Source: Faecalicatena fissicatena (GTDB lineage Bacteria > Bacillota > Clostridia > Lachnospirales > Lachnospiraceae). From it: DNA of 64,000 nt. The notes beneath the pieces were generated by a model, which saw only the letters and a list, made by a program, of their open reading frames with translations, searched no databases and had not been told where the DNA came from. The translations under genes and the position numbers were made by a program. The stretch is taken from assembly GCA_001028025.1 (NCBI GenBank), contig LDAQ01000019.1, positions 13,023 to 77,022 on the forward strand. Direction: 5' to 3'. Of this stretch, positions 17,324 to 26,234 are shown piece after piece. Numbering within the stretch: position 1 is the stretch's first letter; each line of letters begins with the position of its first letter.

Positions 17324-18640
17324 ATGAGTAACAAAAATATTTTCAGGGAATTTTTAAAATATGTGTCCTTAAATATACTGGGACAGATTGCGTATTCCTG
17401 CTACACATTGGCGGACACTTTTTTTATATCTGCCGACTTGGGAACAAATGGCCTGGCGGCACTTAATCTTGCATTTCCTGTTTTCTGTCTTATTAACGGT
17501 ACAGGACTTATGATTGGCATGGGCGGCGGAACAAATTATTCTTTACTGAAAAGCAGGAAAGAACATGGTCAGGCAAATAATGTATTTACAAATGCAGTAT
17601 ATCTTGTGATAGGATTTTCGATACTTTTTGTTTTAACAGGGGCATTTCTATCGGGCAGGATTGTACGAATATTGGGGGCGGATGAAACTATATTCCCTAT
17701 GACAAATACCTATCTGCGGGTTATGCTGCTTTTTTCTCCCGCATTTTTGATAAATAATCTTTTACAGTGCTTTGTAAGGAATGATGGAAAGCCCTCGCTT
17801 TCAATGGCAGCCATGATTGCAGGCAGCCTTTCAAATGTTGTTTTGGACTATATTTTTATTTTCCCGCTTAAAATGGGGATTTTCGGTGCAATTTTGGCAA
17901 CAGGCATGGCACCGGTCGTCAGTATTATTGTTTTATCTCCGTATCTGATTCGGCGAAATAATCAGTTCCACTTGACAAAATGTACCCCTGCCGTTAAAAG
18001 AATGGCTATTGTTGCATCAAGCGGCATACCGTCGTTTGTTACGGAAGCGTCTTCGGGGGTTGTAATGCTTGTATTTAACTTTATTATTCTTCGGTTAGAA
18101 GGAAATGTAGGCGTGGCAGCATACGGCGTAGTGGCGGCGATCTCCCTTGTTGTTGTCGCTATGTATACGGGGCTGTCACAGGGTATTCAGCCAATTATCA
18201 GCCGAAATTATGGTCAAAAAAACGTATATAATGTAAAGGCCCTCCTGCGGTATGCTTTAATTACCATGCTTCTTTTGTCGGGCATTATTTATACCATTAT
18301 TTTTTCCTGTGCTTCACCAATAGTCAATGTTTTCAATAATGAGCAGAATCTGAGTTTACAAAGTATGGCGATGAAAGGATTGAAATTATACTTTACCGCC
18401 TGTCCATTTTTGGGCTTCAACATTTTGATTTCTACTTATTTGATTTCAATTGAACGTCCACACCCTGCCCAGATTATTTCGCTGTTTCGGGGATTTTGCA
18501 TTATAATACCAGTCGCTTTCTTATTCTCTGCAATTATGGGAATGACGGGTGTATGGTGTGCATTTCCTATTACAGAACTGATTGTTATGATTATAGGGGC
18601 TGTATACTATATAGTTACAAAAAAAAGAGAAATGCGATGA
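17324..18640 (+). CDS. MATE family multidrug/cation exporter
   Basis: A 438-residue inner-membrane antiporter of the MATE family that exports drugs or metabolites using a Na+ or H+ gradient. It has about 12 hydrophobic segments in two similar halves, and the family-typical stretch GLAALNLAFPVFCLINGTGL near residues 43-62. AGGAGG at 17312-17317 sets the start. The leader carries a terminator and two further hairpin structures, so expression is probably controlled by attenuation or an RNA element. A terminator follows. The substrate cannot be predicted from sequence. Confidence 0.93.
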   Translation: MSNKNIFREFLKYVSLNILGQIAYSCYTLADTFFISADLGTNGLAALNLAFPVFCLINGTGLMIGMGGGTNYSLLKSRKEHGQANNVFTNAVYLVIGFSILFVLTGAFLSGRIVRILGADETIFPMTNTYLRVMLLFSPAFLINNLLQCFVRNDGKPSLSMAAMIAGSLSNVVLDYIFIFPLKMGIFGAILATGMAPVVSIIVLSPYLIRRNNQFHLTKCTPAVKRMAIVASSGIPSFVTEASSGVVMLVFNFIILRLEGNVGVAAYGVVAAISLVVVAMYTGLSQGIQPIISRNYGQKNVYNVKALLRYALITMLLLSGIIYTIIFSCASPIVNVFNNEQNLSLQSMAMKGLKLYFTACPFLGFNILISTYLISIERPHPAQIISLFRGFCIIIPVAFLFSAIMGMTGVWCAFPITELIVMIIGAVYYIVTKKREMR

Positions 18641-18739
18641 AAATTCAAACGACTGATATTACAAATATTATTTTGCATATGTTAAAAATTTATTTCAGAT
18701 AATTTATAGACTATGTCTATTAATACCGCAAGTAGGATA

Positions 18740-18832
18740 AGCCCGCCAAATAAAAAAATGATGTTCGGCGGGCTGTATTGCCGTGCGCTGACTGCCCTCT
18801 GACTTCGTTTTGAAGTTTGGAGGGATTTTTTT
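18740..18832 (+). terminator. Double hairpin terminator after MATE gene
   Basis: A first stem, AGCCCGCC at 18740-18747 with GGCGGGCT at 18767-18774, has no T run. A second stem, CCCTC at 18795-18799 with GAGGG at 18820-18824 and an inner GACTTC/GAAGT pairing, is followed by TTTTTTT at 18826-18832, which makes a good intrinsic terminator. Apart from these hairpins and the promoter and operators below, the 395-nt gap to the PadR gene shows nothing else. Confidence 0.8.
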
Positions 18833-18916
18833 ATTCTCTAATGGAATTTTACAGGTGGAAAACATACTGGATAAGGCGCTCAGATAAATAGATATTAGAA
18901 AAATATACAATAATGG

Positions 18917-18945
18917 TTGACAGACCATATTATATAGAATATAAT
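18917..18945 (+). promoter_or_regulatory. Consensus housekeeping promoter of the PadR operon
   Basis: An exact TTGACA (18917-18922), 17-nt spacer and exact TATAAT (18940-18945). Transcription should start near 18952, about 83 nt before the PadR ATG. Such a perfect promoter normally needs a repressor; three operator-like palindromes follow it. Confidence 0.9.
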
Positions 18946-18975
18946 ATAGAAAAGTAAATAATATTGATGGGATAG

Positions 18976-19017
18976 TAATATTAACGGTTTCATAATATTA
19001 ACAACTTCATAATATTA
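18976..19017. promoter_or_regulatory. Three evenly spaced TAATATTA operator-like palindromes
   Basis: The palindrome TAATATTA occurs at 18976-18983, 18993-19000 and 19010-19017, exactly 17 bp apart, inside 17-bp direct repeats (for example TAATATTAACGGTTTCA). They lie between the predicted transcription start and the PadR ribosome site, so an autorepressor binding here would block elongation or initiation. Confidence 0.65.
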
Positions 19018-19034
19018 TAAAAAGGAGTGATAAT

Positions 19035-19358
19035 ATGGTATTTAACACCGGAGCAGCACTGCTGGATGCGATTGTGCTTGCGGTTGTGTCACGGGAGAAG
19101 GAAGGTACTTATGGTTATAAGATAACCCAGGATGTACGGCGTGTTATTGAAGTATCAGAGTCGACATTGTACCCTGTACTCAGACGACTGCAGAAGGATG
19201 AATGCCTGGAAGTATATGACAGGCAGTTTGACGGCAGAAACAGGCGATACTATAAAGTAACAGAAAAAGGAATGGCTCAGCTGAATTTATACCGGGTGGA
19301 GTGGAAGAATTATTCCAGCAAGATTAACGAGATATTTGAGGGAGGTGTTACGGCATGA
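19035..19358 (+). CDS. PadR family transcriptional regulator
   Basis: A 107-residue winged-helix repressor. The PadR core is visible: YGYKITQDV, ESTLYPVLRRLQKDECL (recognition helix region) and the wing RRYYKVTEKG, with a short C-terminal dimerisation helix. AAAGGAG lies 9 nt before the ATG. It overlaps the next gene by 4 nt (ATGA), the usual arrangement in which PadR controls a DUF1700 membrane protein. Autoregulation through the TAATATTA repeats upstream is likely. The ligand is unknown. Confidence 0.93.
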   Translation: MVFNTGAALLDAIVLAVVSREKEGTYGYKITQDVRRVIEVSESTLYPVLRRLQKDECLEVYDRQFDGRNRRYYKVTEKGMAQLNLYRVEWKNYSSKINEIFEGGVTA

Positions 19359-20119
19359 ATCGAAAAGAATTTATGGAAAAACTTGAGAGATTACTCACCG
19401 GCATTCCTGTAGATGAGCGGGAAGAAGCGCTGCAGTATTATACCGATTATTTTGAGGATGCCGGAGTGGAGCACGAAGCGGAAGTGATCAGTGAGCTGGG
19501 CAGCCCGGAAAAGGTTGCGGCTACGATCAAGGCCGATTTAAAAGGCGGAAGCAGCGACAATGGCGAGTTTACAGAGAATGGTTACAGTGATTCCAGATTT
19601 GAAAAGAGAGAGAATCCTGCAACAAGAGAGAATACTTATAAAAAGGCAGAAGGCGGCTACAGCTATCGCAGTACTACGGAGAACGATTCTTATGGAAGTT
19701 CTTCCTACTCAGATTATGAGGACGGCAGTGAGAAGCCAAGGACCAGTAAGACACTCAAGATTATACTGGTGATTCTGATCGGCCTGGTAGTGATACCGTT
19801 TGCATTCCCTGTACTGATCGGGATCGTGGCTTTGATTATTGGAATTGTTTGTGCAGCATTTGGGCTGTTTGCAGGTCTTGTTGTGGGTTCCGTTGCACTC
19901 ATGCTTGCAGGCGTTGCGATTTTTGTATTTGGCCTGTTCAAACTGCTGGTTGCATTGCCTACGGCACTTTTAACATGTGGTTCCGGTTTGATTATCTTTG
20001 TACTGGGACTCATTGCTACCGTAGCAACTGTAAGACTTTGCATGGTTATTTACCCGGCTATGTGCAGAATAATTGTAAATATCTGCCGCTGGCCATTTCA
20101 CAGAAGGGTGGTGTCCTAA
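19355..20119 (+). CDS. DUF1700 (HAAS) domain membrane protein
   Basis: A 254-residue protein. The N-terminal about 65 residues form the cytoplasmic HAAS/DUF1700 helical domain (EFMEKLERLLTGIPVDEREE, then ELGSPEKVAATIKADL). A charged Ser/Tyr-rich linker follows (about 70-125), and four hydrophobic segments fill the C-terminal half (about 130-250). The family is nearly always paired with a PadR regulator, as here, and is thought to transmit envelope or stress signals. Translation is coupled to PadR by the ATGA overlap. The role in this organism is inferred only from that pairing. Confidence 0.9.
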   Translation: MNRKEFMEKLERLLTGIPVDEREEALQYYTDYFEDAGVEHEAEVISELGSPEKVAATIKADLKGGSSDNGEFTENGYSDSRFEKRENPATRENTYKKAEGGYSYRSTTENDSYGSSSYSDYEDGSEKPRTSKTLKIILVILIGLVVIPFAFPVLIGIVALIIGIVCAAFGLFAGLVVGSVALMLAGVAIFVFGLFKLLVALPTALLTCGSGLIIFVLGLIATVATVRLCMVIYPAMCRIIVNICRWPFHRRVVS

Positions 20120-20122
20120 ATT

Positions 20123-21025
20123 ATGAGAAGAGGGTGGAAGATATTCTGGATCGTATGTGCGTCAATCGCTGGAATCGGACTGGTGTTGTGTGTTACCGGC
20201 GCCGGAATGGGAGCGACTCTTTCTGGAATCGGAGAGGTATATGCCGCAGACCACTGGTATCTCTGGGATGACTGGCATACTAGGAATGATTCCGGATATG
20301 AATATAATGATATTGAAGATCTGGATAAAATAGCGGCTGCAGAAGAGAATTATACCCAGGGAAGTGATGAGTATGTTTCTAATTTTAAAGAAATACAGTC
20401 AATCGATATAGAAGCAACCTACGTGGAGATTGACATCAGAACCTACAACGGGGATTCCGTAACAGTTGATACAAGCCAACTGAACAGCCGTTTGAGAGAC
20501 GATCTTGAATTTGGTGTAGAGGACCATGAGCTCTGGATAGATACAGGAGATCACAGTATATGGAAACAGATTGGAAGACACGATTCCGGATCTATTGTGA
20601 TTCAGATTCCGGAAAATACCGGTCTTACAGAGGCATCATTTGATATCGGAGCAGGCCTGCTGAAGATAGAAAACATTAAGGCAGGAGAATTGGATATCAA
20701 TGTAGGAGCAGGCCAGGCCGTGATAAAAGATTTTGAAGCGGGTGACCTGGATGTGGAATGCGGAGCCGGCCAGGCAACACTTCGCGGAAAAGTAAATGAG
20801 TCTGCGGATATTCACTGTGGAGTAGGTGAACTCAAAATGTCTCTGAGTGGAAATCAGGATAATTACGACTATGAACTGAAATGTGGAATCGGCGAACTCA
20901 CAGTAGGAGACTACAGTTACGCTGGTCTTGGAAGTGAACGTAACCTGGATAATGGAACTGGAAGATTAATGAAGATTGACTGCGGAATCGGAAGAGTCGA
21001 GGTTAAATTCAACGGCGAATCTTAA
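20123..21025 (+). CDS. DUF4097 beta-repeat envelope protein
   Basis: A 300-residue protein with an N-terminal membrane anchor (residues 6-28), a tryptophan-rich spacer (DHWYLWDDWHT) and a C-terminal DUF4097 beta-helix-like repeat region. The repeats are visible as GAGLLKIENIKAG, GAGQAVIKDFEAG, GAGQATLRGKVN and the later CGVGEL and CGIGEL units. DUF4097 proteins are surface or envelope proteins of unknown role, often beside PadR-DUF1700 pairs. It starts 3 nt after the DUF1700 stop, so it belongs to the same operon. The ribosome site is weak, consistent with coupling. Confidence 0.88.
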   Translation: MRRGWKIFWIVCASIAGIGLVLCVTGAGMGATLSGIGEVYAADHWYLWDDWHTRNDSGYEYNDIEDLDKIAAAEENYTQGSDEYVSNFKEIQSIDIEATYVEIDIRTYNGDSVTVDTSQLNSRLRDDLEFGVEDHELWIDTGDHSIWKQIGRHDSGSIVIQIPENTGLTEASFDIGAGLLKIENIKAGELDINVGAGQAVIKDFEAGDLDVECGAGQATLRGKVNESADIHCGVGELKMSLSGNQDNYDYELKCGIGELTVGDYSYAGLGSERNLDNGTGRLMKIDCGIGRVEVKFNGES

Positions 21026-21096
21026 AATCTGGTGAAACCCGCGGCCTGCATGCCGGAAACTGGTAATAGAATAAAGAAAAATTAGGAGGAATCATT

Positions 21097-21282
21097 ATGG
21101 CACAGAAAAAATTATACCGTTCAAGAAGCAACCGTATGATCTGCGGAGTCTGCGGAGGAGTCGGAGAATACTTTAATATAGACGCAACTCTGGTACGCCT
21201 TCTTTTAGTACTTTTAGGCTGCACGGGCAGCGGGATTGTGGCATACTTCATAGCTGCAATCATAATTCCTGACGAGCAGTAA
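21097..21282 (+). CDS. PspC domain protein
   Basis: A 61-residue PspC-domain protein: a short basic start, RSRSNRMICGVCGGVGEYF, then one hydrophobic helix (about 32-56). PspC proteins act at the inner membrane in phage-shock or envelope-stress signalling. TAGGAGG lies about 9 nt before the ATG. It is the last gene of the PadR operon and is followed by a terminator. The small size is usual for Firmicutes. Confidence 0.93.
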   Translation: MAQKKLYRSRSNRMICGVCGGVGEYFNIDATLVRLLLVLLGCTGSGIVAYFIAAIIIPDEQ

Positions 21283-21343
21283 AGATATAAAGAGGTTGTC
21301 TTTGGACAGATGACTCTGGAATGGACCGGATAAGAGGAAAGAG

Positions 21344-21400
21344 AAACAGGCCATGTGTGATAAGGTTTAAAATAAACCATATCATGTGTGGTCTGTTTTT
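21344..21400 (+). terminator. Intrinsic terminator of the PadR operon
   Basis: AAACAGGCCA at 21344-21353 pairs with TGGTCTGTTT at 21389-21398, continued by ATGTGTGAT/ATCATGTG and GGTTT/AAACC pairing inside, then a T run. It ends the PadR-DUF1700-DUF4097-PspC transcript. Confidence 0.8.
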
Positions 21401-21490
21401 GTGATACAGCAAAATCTACTGGAAATCTCTATAGAAAACATCAGAAGGATGCGTGCTTTGTTTTGTAGTAAACTTTCTACATAAACGATC

Positions 21491-21532
21491 TGTGAATTCT
21501 ACATGTGAATTCCACGGAGCTGTGTATATACT
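21491..21532 (+). promoter_or_regulatory. Activator-type promoter of the GH42 operon
   Basis: Two TGTGAA half-sites at 21491-21496 and 21504-21509 lie 13 bp apart. The second occupies the -35 position, with a 17-nt spacer to TATACT at 21527-21532. The same arrangement occurs before the binding-protein gene (28666-28707). The poor -35 and repeated half-sites suggest an activator, plausibly the response regulator encoded at 33832. Confidence 0.6.
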
Positions 21533-21610
21533 AGAATTAATATTTATATAAAAATGAAAGTATCCGGCCCAATCTCAGTGCCGGAGAAATGGCTGAGAGG
21601 AGAAAATGTT

Positions 21611-23653
21611 ATGAATAAGAAAAATATACCCCCAATATCTTTTGGAGTGGATTATTACCCCGAGCATTGGCCGAAGGAGCGCTGGGCCGAAGATATCAGA
21701 CTGATGAAGGAGATGGGAATCCAGGCGGTGCGCATGGGAGAGTTTGCATGGAGCCGTTTTGAGCCGGAACCCGGAGTATATGAATTCAGATGGCTGGATG
21801 AAATCATAGATATGCTGAAAAACGCAGGAATCTATACTATATTGGGCACCCCCACCGCCGCACCGCCGGCCTGGCTGATTATGGAGGACCAGGAAATACT
21901 TCCCATGGACTCCCATGGGGAGCGCAAGGGATTTGGTGGACGCCACCATGACTGTATGAGCAACCATCACTACCGGAGCGCGATCAGGATACTCGTGGAA
22001 AAAATGGCGGGGCATTACGCCGGTGAGCCGTGGGTGATCGGCTGGCAGATCGATAATGAGCTTGGCAACAGCCATGAGGATCTGTGTATGTGCCCGAGCT
22101 GTGAGAGAAGTTTCCAGCGCTGGCTGAAAGAAAAATACCATACTGTTTCAAATCTGAATGCCGCATGGGGAACCGTGTTCTGGAGTCAGGAATACAATGA
22201 TTTTTCGCAGATCCCCGCGCCAAGAACGGTGCCGACTATGCACAGTCCTTCCCTGGAGCTGGACTGGAAACGATTTACATCCGACCTGGTGAACGATTTT
22301 CTGAAGATGCAGGCAGATATTATCCGGGGAATTTCTCCTGATAAGCTGATTACACATAATCTGATGGGATTTTACGATAAAACCGATTATTTCGAAATGG
22401 CACAAAACCTGGATGTTGCGGGCAATGACCAGTATCCCACGGGATATTATTTTGAACAGCCGGGACAGCCTGCATGGGAAGTGGCGGCCTGCTATGATTT
22501 TATCCGAAGCGTCAAAAAACAGCCCTTCTGGATGCTGGAAATGCAGGCCGGGGCTACGGGAGGCAAACTGATCGGCAGAACGCCCAGACCGGGGCAGCTG
22601 AATCTCTGGACCTCGCAGAGCGTGGCGCATGGGGCGGATGCAATTGTTTATTTCAGGTGGAGGAACTGTCTTTACGGAACCGAACAATACTGGCATGGGA
22701 TTCTCCCGCATAGAGGAATCCCCGGAAGGACTTACCGGGAACTTCAGGAAACTATCCGCACCCTGAAACCGGTCATGGAAGAAATGAAGGGCAGCATGCC
22801 GGTGAAACAGGCGGCTGTGCTCTTTTCCTATGAACAGGACTGGGCGCTCCAGGTACAGCCCCATCACCCGGACTATTCATATCTATACCAGGTACAGCAG
22901 TTTTACAGGTGGTGTTATGAGGCCGGAATTGCAGTTGATTTCCTCCGGGACGGCGAGCCCATGGAAATGTATCCACTGGTATTTGCGCCATTGCAGTTCC
23001 TCTCCTCAAAGGAACAGGCGGGCAGGCTGGAGCGCTATGTGGAATCCGGCGGGAATCTGGTCATGTCAGTGCGTTCGGGCGTGAAGGACCAAAATAATGC
23101 GTGCCTTCCGGATGTGCTGCCGGGACCATTCAAAAAGGTTCTGGGCATCACGATTCCAGAGTACGACTGTATGTGGGCAGAAGAGGCCGGGCTGGTAAAA
23201 GCAGACCAGGCGGATTATGAAAAGGAAGACGGGAAAGGAATGGAAAAGGCTCCGATTGGAAAAGGCACGATCTGGTGCGACTGTATCTGCCCGGATGGCG
23301 CAGAACCGGTTCTAATGTACGAAACAGGGATGTACAAAGGAAAGGCAGCAGCCACCGTTCATACATATGGCAGGGGGAAGGCCTGGTATATTGGCTGTGT
23401 GCCCGATGAGAAGGCCGGACAGTGGATGATGAAGCGGATCTGCCGGGAATGTGGTTTTACTCCCCAAAAGAACTGGGGCGGGCCGGTTGAATATGCGGTA
23501 AGGCAAAATGAGGAGGAAGCAGTTTTATTTGTCATGAATCATTCCGCCCAGGAACAGACCGCGGATATACCAGCGGAATGGGGGACACAGGGACAGTATC
23601 GTATGGCCCCCTATGAAGTAAAAATATGGAAAAGGAAGAGGGAAAATGAGTAA
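21611..23653 (+). CDS. Beta-galactosidase, glycoside hydrolase family 42
   Basis: A 680-residue retaining GH42 enzyme, which removes terminal beta-galactose (some members prefer alpha-L-arabinopyranose). The start is set at 21611 (MNKKNIPPISFGVDYYPEHW) because GGAG at 21599-21602 fits it; an earlier ATG at 21554 lacks a ribosome site. The acid/base is Glu150 in WQIDNELGN and the nucleophile Glu310 in FWMLEMQAG. The zinc-type Cys cluster CMCPSC follows the first motif. After the barrel come the trimerisation domain (about 395-600) and a C-terminal beta domain. There is no signal peptide, so it acts on imported oligosaccharides. It is first in an operon and overlaps the next gene by 8 nt. Confidence 0.95.
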   Translation: MNKKNIPPISFGVDYYPEHWPKERWAEDIRLMKEMGIQAVRMGEFAWSRFEPEPGVYEFRWLDEIIDMLKNAGIYTILGTPTAAPPAWLIMEDQEILPMDSHGERKGFGGRHHDCMSNHHYRSAIRILVEKMAGHYAGEPWVIGWQIDNELGNSHEDLCMCPSCERSFQRWLKEKYHTVSNLNAAWGTVFWSQEYNDFSQIPAPRTVPTMHSPSLELDWKRFTSDLVNDFLKMQADIIRGISPDKLITHNLMGFYDKTDYFEMAQNLDVAGNDQYPTGYYFEQPGQPAWEVAACYDFIRSVKKQPFWMLEMQAGATGGKLIGRTPRPGQLNLWTSQSVAHGADAIVYFRWRNCLYGTEQYWHGILPHRGIPGRTYRELQETIRTLKPVMEEMKGSMPVKQAAVLFSYEQDWALQVQPHHPDYSYLYQVQQFYRWCYEAGIAVDFLRDGEPMEMYPLVFAPLQFLSSKEQAGRLERYVESGGNLVMSVRSGVKDQNNACLPDVLPGPFKKVLGITIPEYDCMWAEEAGLVKADQADYEKEDGKGMEKAPIGKGTIWCDCICPDGAEPVLMYETGMYKGKAAATVHTYGRGKAWYIGCVPDEKAGQWMMKRICRECGFTPQKNWGGPVEYAVRQNEEEAVLFVMNHSAQEQTADIPAEWGTQGQYRMAPYEVKIWKRKRENE

Positions 23654-26234
23654 AAACAGGCTGGAGCAGGTATTGCATGGGGAAGAAGGAAACACAATTT
23701 ATCCGTTTTTCTGGATGCATGGAGAGAAACACGAGATTTTAAAGGAAGAACTGGATAAAATCTATGACTGCCAGATACGCGGCATCTGTATCGAAGCCAG
23801 GCCTCATCCAGACTTCGGAGGCCCGTCCTGGTGGGAGGATATGGATTTTATCATGGAATATGCAAAAGGACATGACATGAAGGTATGGCTTCTGGATGAC
23901 GACCATTTTCCCACGGGACATGCAAACGGTGCATTCGAAGACGGACAGAACGAACTGGCGAATCTGTTTCTTACCTGCTGGTCCACGGATGTTTTAGGCC
24001 CGGCCGGTCAGGCTTCACTTCCCGTGGGAGCGGTGGTGAAAGAGGGGGAGGAGCTGATCGGGGCGGTGCTGGTGCCCCGAACGGACCCTGGAAGCACGGA
24101 ACTGAATCTGGCCGGATGCCTTGACGTGACAGATAAGATTACGGACGGATGGCTTAGGATTGATGTGCCAAAAGGACTTTACCGGGTAATTTTATTCTAT
24201 ACAACCCACGAAGGGGACGGAAAACTGGATTATTTTAATATTCTGGATTCGACATCCGTAAGAGTCCTTATAGAGCAGGTATATGAGCCGCATTACCGGC
24301 ATTATGGGCAGGAGTTTGGAAAGACTTTTGAAGGATTCTTTTCGGATGAACCGGAATTCGGCAATCTCCCGGGGTATGACTTTCAGGCAAGACTTGGAGA
24401 GAGGATGAAATTCATTCCGTGGAGCCGGGAGCTTTCGGAGAAGCTTCAGAAAATATGGGGCGGGGATTTTGTCGAAAATCTTCCTGCTCTCTGGTATCTG
24501 TGCGGTGAGAGGACAGATATCATACGGTATGAGTATATGGATGCAGTTACAAAACAGTTAAAAACATCCTTTTCAGACCAGATTCATGCCTGGTGCAGTG
24601 AGAGGGGTGTCCTGCATGTGGGGCACATCATAGAGGATGATAATTCCCATGGGCGTCTGGGGTGCAGTACCGGACATTACTTCAGGACCATGTCTTCTTT
24701 TGATATGGCGGGAATTGATGTCGTGCTGCTGCAGGTGATGCCTGGGATGGATCAGGAAACCCATCAGTGGGTGGCCTCCGACCGGGACGGGGAGTTCTTC
24801 CATTACGGGCTTGGAAAGCTGGGAAGTTCTATGGCGCATATTAATCCTCTTCATAAAGGCAGGGCAATGTGTGAGATCTTTGGCGCATACGGCTGGCAGG
24901 AGGGGGTATCCCTGATGAAATGGCTGGCAGATCATATGCTGGTCCGGGGGATTAACTATTTTGTACCTCATGCATTTTCACCGGAAAAATACCCGGATCC
25001 GGACTGCCCCCCGCATTTCTATGCGAGCGGAAAACATATGCAGTATCCGTATTTTCAGAAACTGATGGGATATATTAACCGTATGGGACATCTGCTAAGT
25101 GCAGGACATTATCCCGCGCGTACGGCGGTTCTGTATCATGCAGACGCAGAATGGACCGGGCAGGAAGCGCAGCTGTTTCAGAAACCGCTGCGGAGTCTGA
25201 TGGAGCATCAGATTGATGCGGACGTAATACCATGCGATGTATTTTCTGAGGCAGGAGGATATGGGACGGAATATGGGAAAACACTGAAAGTCGGTTCCCA
25301 GGAATATGAATGCCTGGTGATCCCGGCCTTGAGTTTTCTGCCCGAAGAGACGTTAAAGGGACTGGAAAAATGGATGCATCTGGGCGGGAAAGTGCTGTGT
25401 ATTGACCGGATGCCTGCAGCGGATGAAGCATTCACAAGCCAGGCGGAGAAAATTTCTCTGGCAGAGCTTCCTAAAAGAATTCTGGAATTGACCCATCCCC
25501 TTTTAAATGTACAGGGCGGAGACGGGAAGCTTAGAACGTATACTTATGAAAATGATTACGGGACAGCTGTATTCTGCTTTAATGAAGATGTGGTAAAAAG
25601 ACAGGATTTTACAGTTTGCTGGAATAAAGATGAGCCGGTTTGTGTGGTACGGTATGATGGACTTGAAAATAAATGTTATGGGTACGGTCAGAATGCAGAG
25701 GATAAAATCTCCGTAAGTCTGGAGCCTGGAGAATCAACAGTCTGTCTTTTCCTGCAGGAAAACATTGCAGCAGATACTCCGGCGTTATGGGAAGAAGTGA
25801 AAAAAATAAATGGGTCATGGGAAATCTATGCAGCAGACAGCAGGGGGAGAGAACCGGTCCTGATAAAAAAAGGCGATACAAAGGTGCTTGCAGATCTGAA
25901 TCCATGGCTGGCGGCTAACAAGTTTAACGGGCAGATCATCTATCGCACCGCTATATCCTCAGAGATGGCCATGCACAGTAAAATAACGATACCTCAGCCG
26001 GTGGATGTATGTGAGATCCGGCTCAATGGACAAACGGTGGAAAAGCTGATCGGTCCCCCCTATGCGGCGGAAATCGACCTTGCAGAAGGGGAAAATGTCC
26101 TGGAACTCCATTTTCCGGTTACTCCGGTTTATGAAAGTGGGGATGCGTGGTCCGCTTTGACAATGCTGAAACCATTTGGACTGCAGGAAGAACCGGTTCT
26201 GTCTGTAAAAAGGCGAGAAAGGAAGGCGCTATGA
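23646..26234 (+). CDS. GH106-like putative alpha-L-rhamnosidase
   Basis: An 862-residue cytoplasmic protein resembling the N-terminal barrel of GH106-like proteins: YPFFWMHGEKHEILKEEL, then GICIEARPHPDF and MKVWLLDDDHFPTGHANG, matching the family pattern of an outward-facing barrel that starts PFWFWN and ends a strand with LYDED. A GATase-like segment follows (about 495-620), and a GH2-type sugar-binding beta sandwich is at the C-terminus (PVDVCEIRLNGQTVEKL). It overlaps GH42 by 8 nt and GH95 by 4 nt, so the three are made together. Rhamnosidase activity is inferred from distant similarity; another unsaturated or deoxy-sugar hydrolase is possible. Confidence 0.6.
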   Translation: MSKNRLEQVLHGEEGNTIYPFFWMHGEKHEILKEELDKIYDCQIRGICIEARPHPDFGGPSWWEDMDFIMEYAKGHDMKVWLLDDDHFPTGHANGAFEDGQNELANLFLTCWSTDVLGPAGQASLPVGAVVKEGEELIGAVLVPRTDPGSTELNLAGCLDVTDKITDGWLRIDVPKGLYRVILFYTTHEGDGKLDYFNILDSTSVRVLIEQVYEPHYRHYGQEFGKTFEGFFSDEPEFGNLPGYDFQARLGERMKFIPWSRELSEKLQKIWGGDFVENLPALWYLCGERTDIIRYEYMDAVTKQLKTSFSDQIHAWCSERGVLHVGHIIEDDNSHGRLGCSTGHYFRTMSSFDMAGIDVVLLQVMPGMDQETHQWVASDRDGEFFHYGLGKLGSSMAHINPLHKGRAMCEIFGAYGWQEGVSLMKWLADHMLVRGINYFVPHAFSPEKYPDPDCPPHFYASGKHMQYPYFQKLMGYINRMGHLLSAGHYPARTAVLYHADAEWTGQEAQLFQKPLRSLMEHQIDADVIPCDVFSEAGGYGTEYGKTLKVGSQEYECLVIPALSFLPEETLKGLEKWMHLGGKVLCIDRMPAADEAFTSQAEKISLAELPKRILELTHPLLNVQGGDGKLRTYTYENDYGTAVFCFNEDVVKRQDFTVCWNKDEPVCVVRYDGLENKCYGYGQNAEDKISVSLEPGESTVCLFLQENIAADTPALWEEVKKINGSWEIYAADSRGREPVLIKKGDTKVLADLNPWLAANKFNGQIIYRTAISSEMAMHSKITIPQPVDVCEIRLNGQTVEKLIGPPYAAEIDLAEGENVLELHFPVTPVYESGDAWSALTMLKPFGLQEEPVLSVKRRERKAL

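Noticed and set aside
18704..18928. Small - strand open frame downstream of the MATE gene
   Set aside because: It covers the MATE terminator and the PadR promoter and has no family features.
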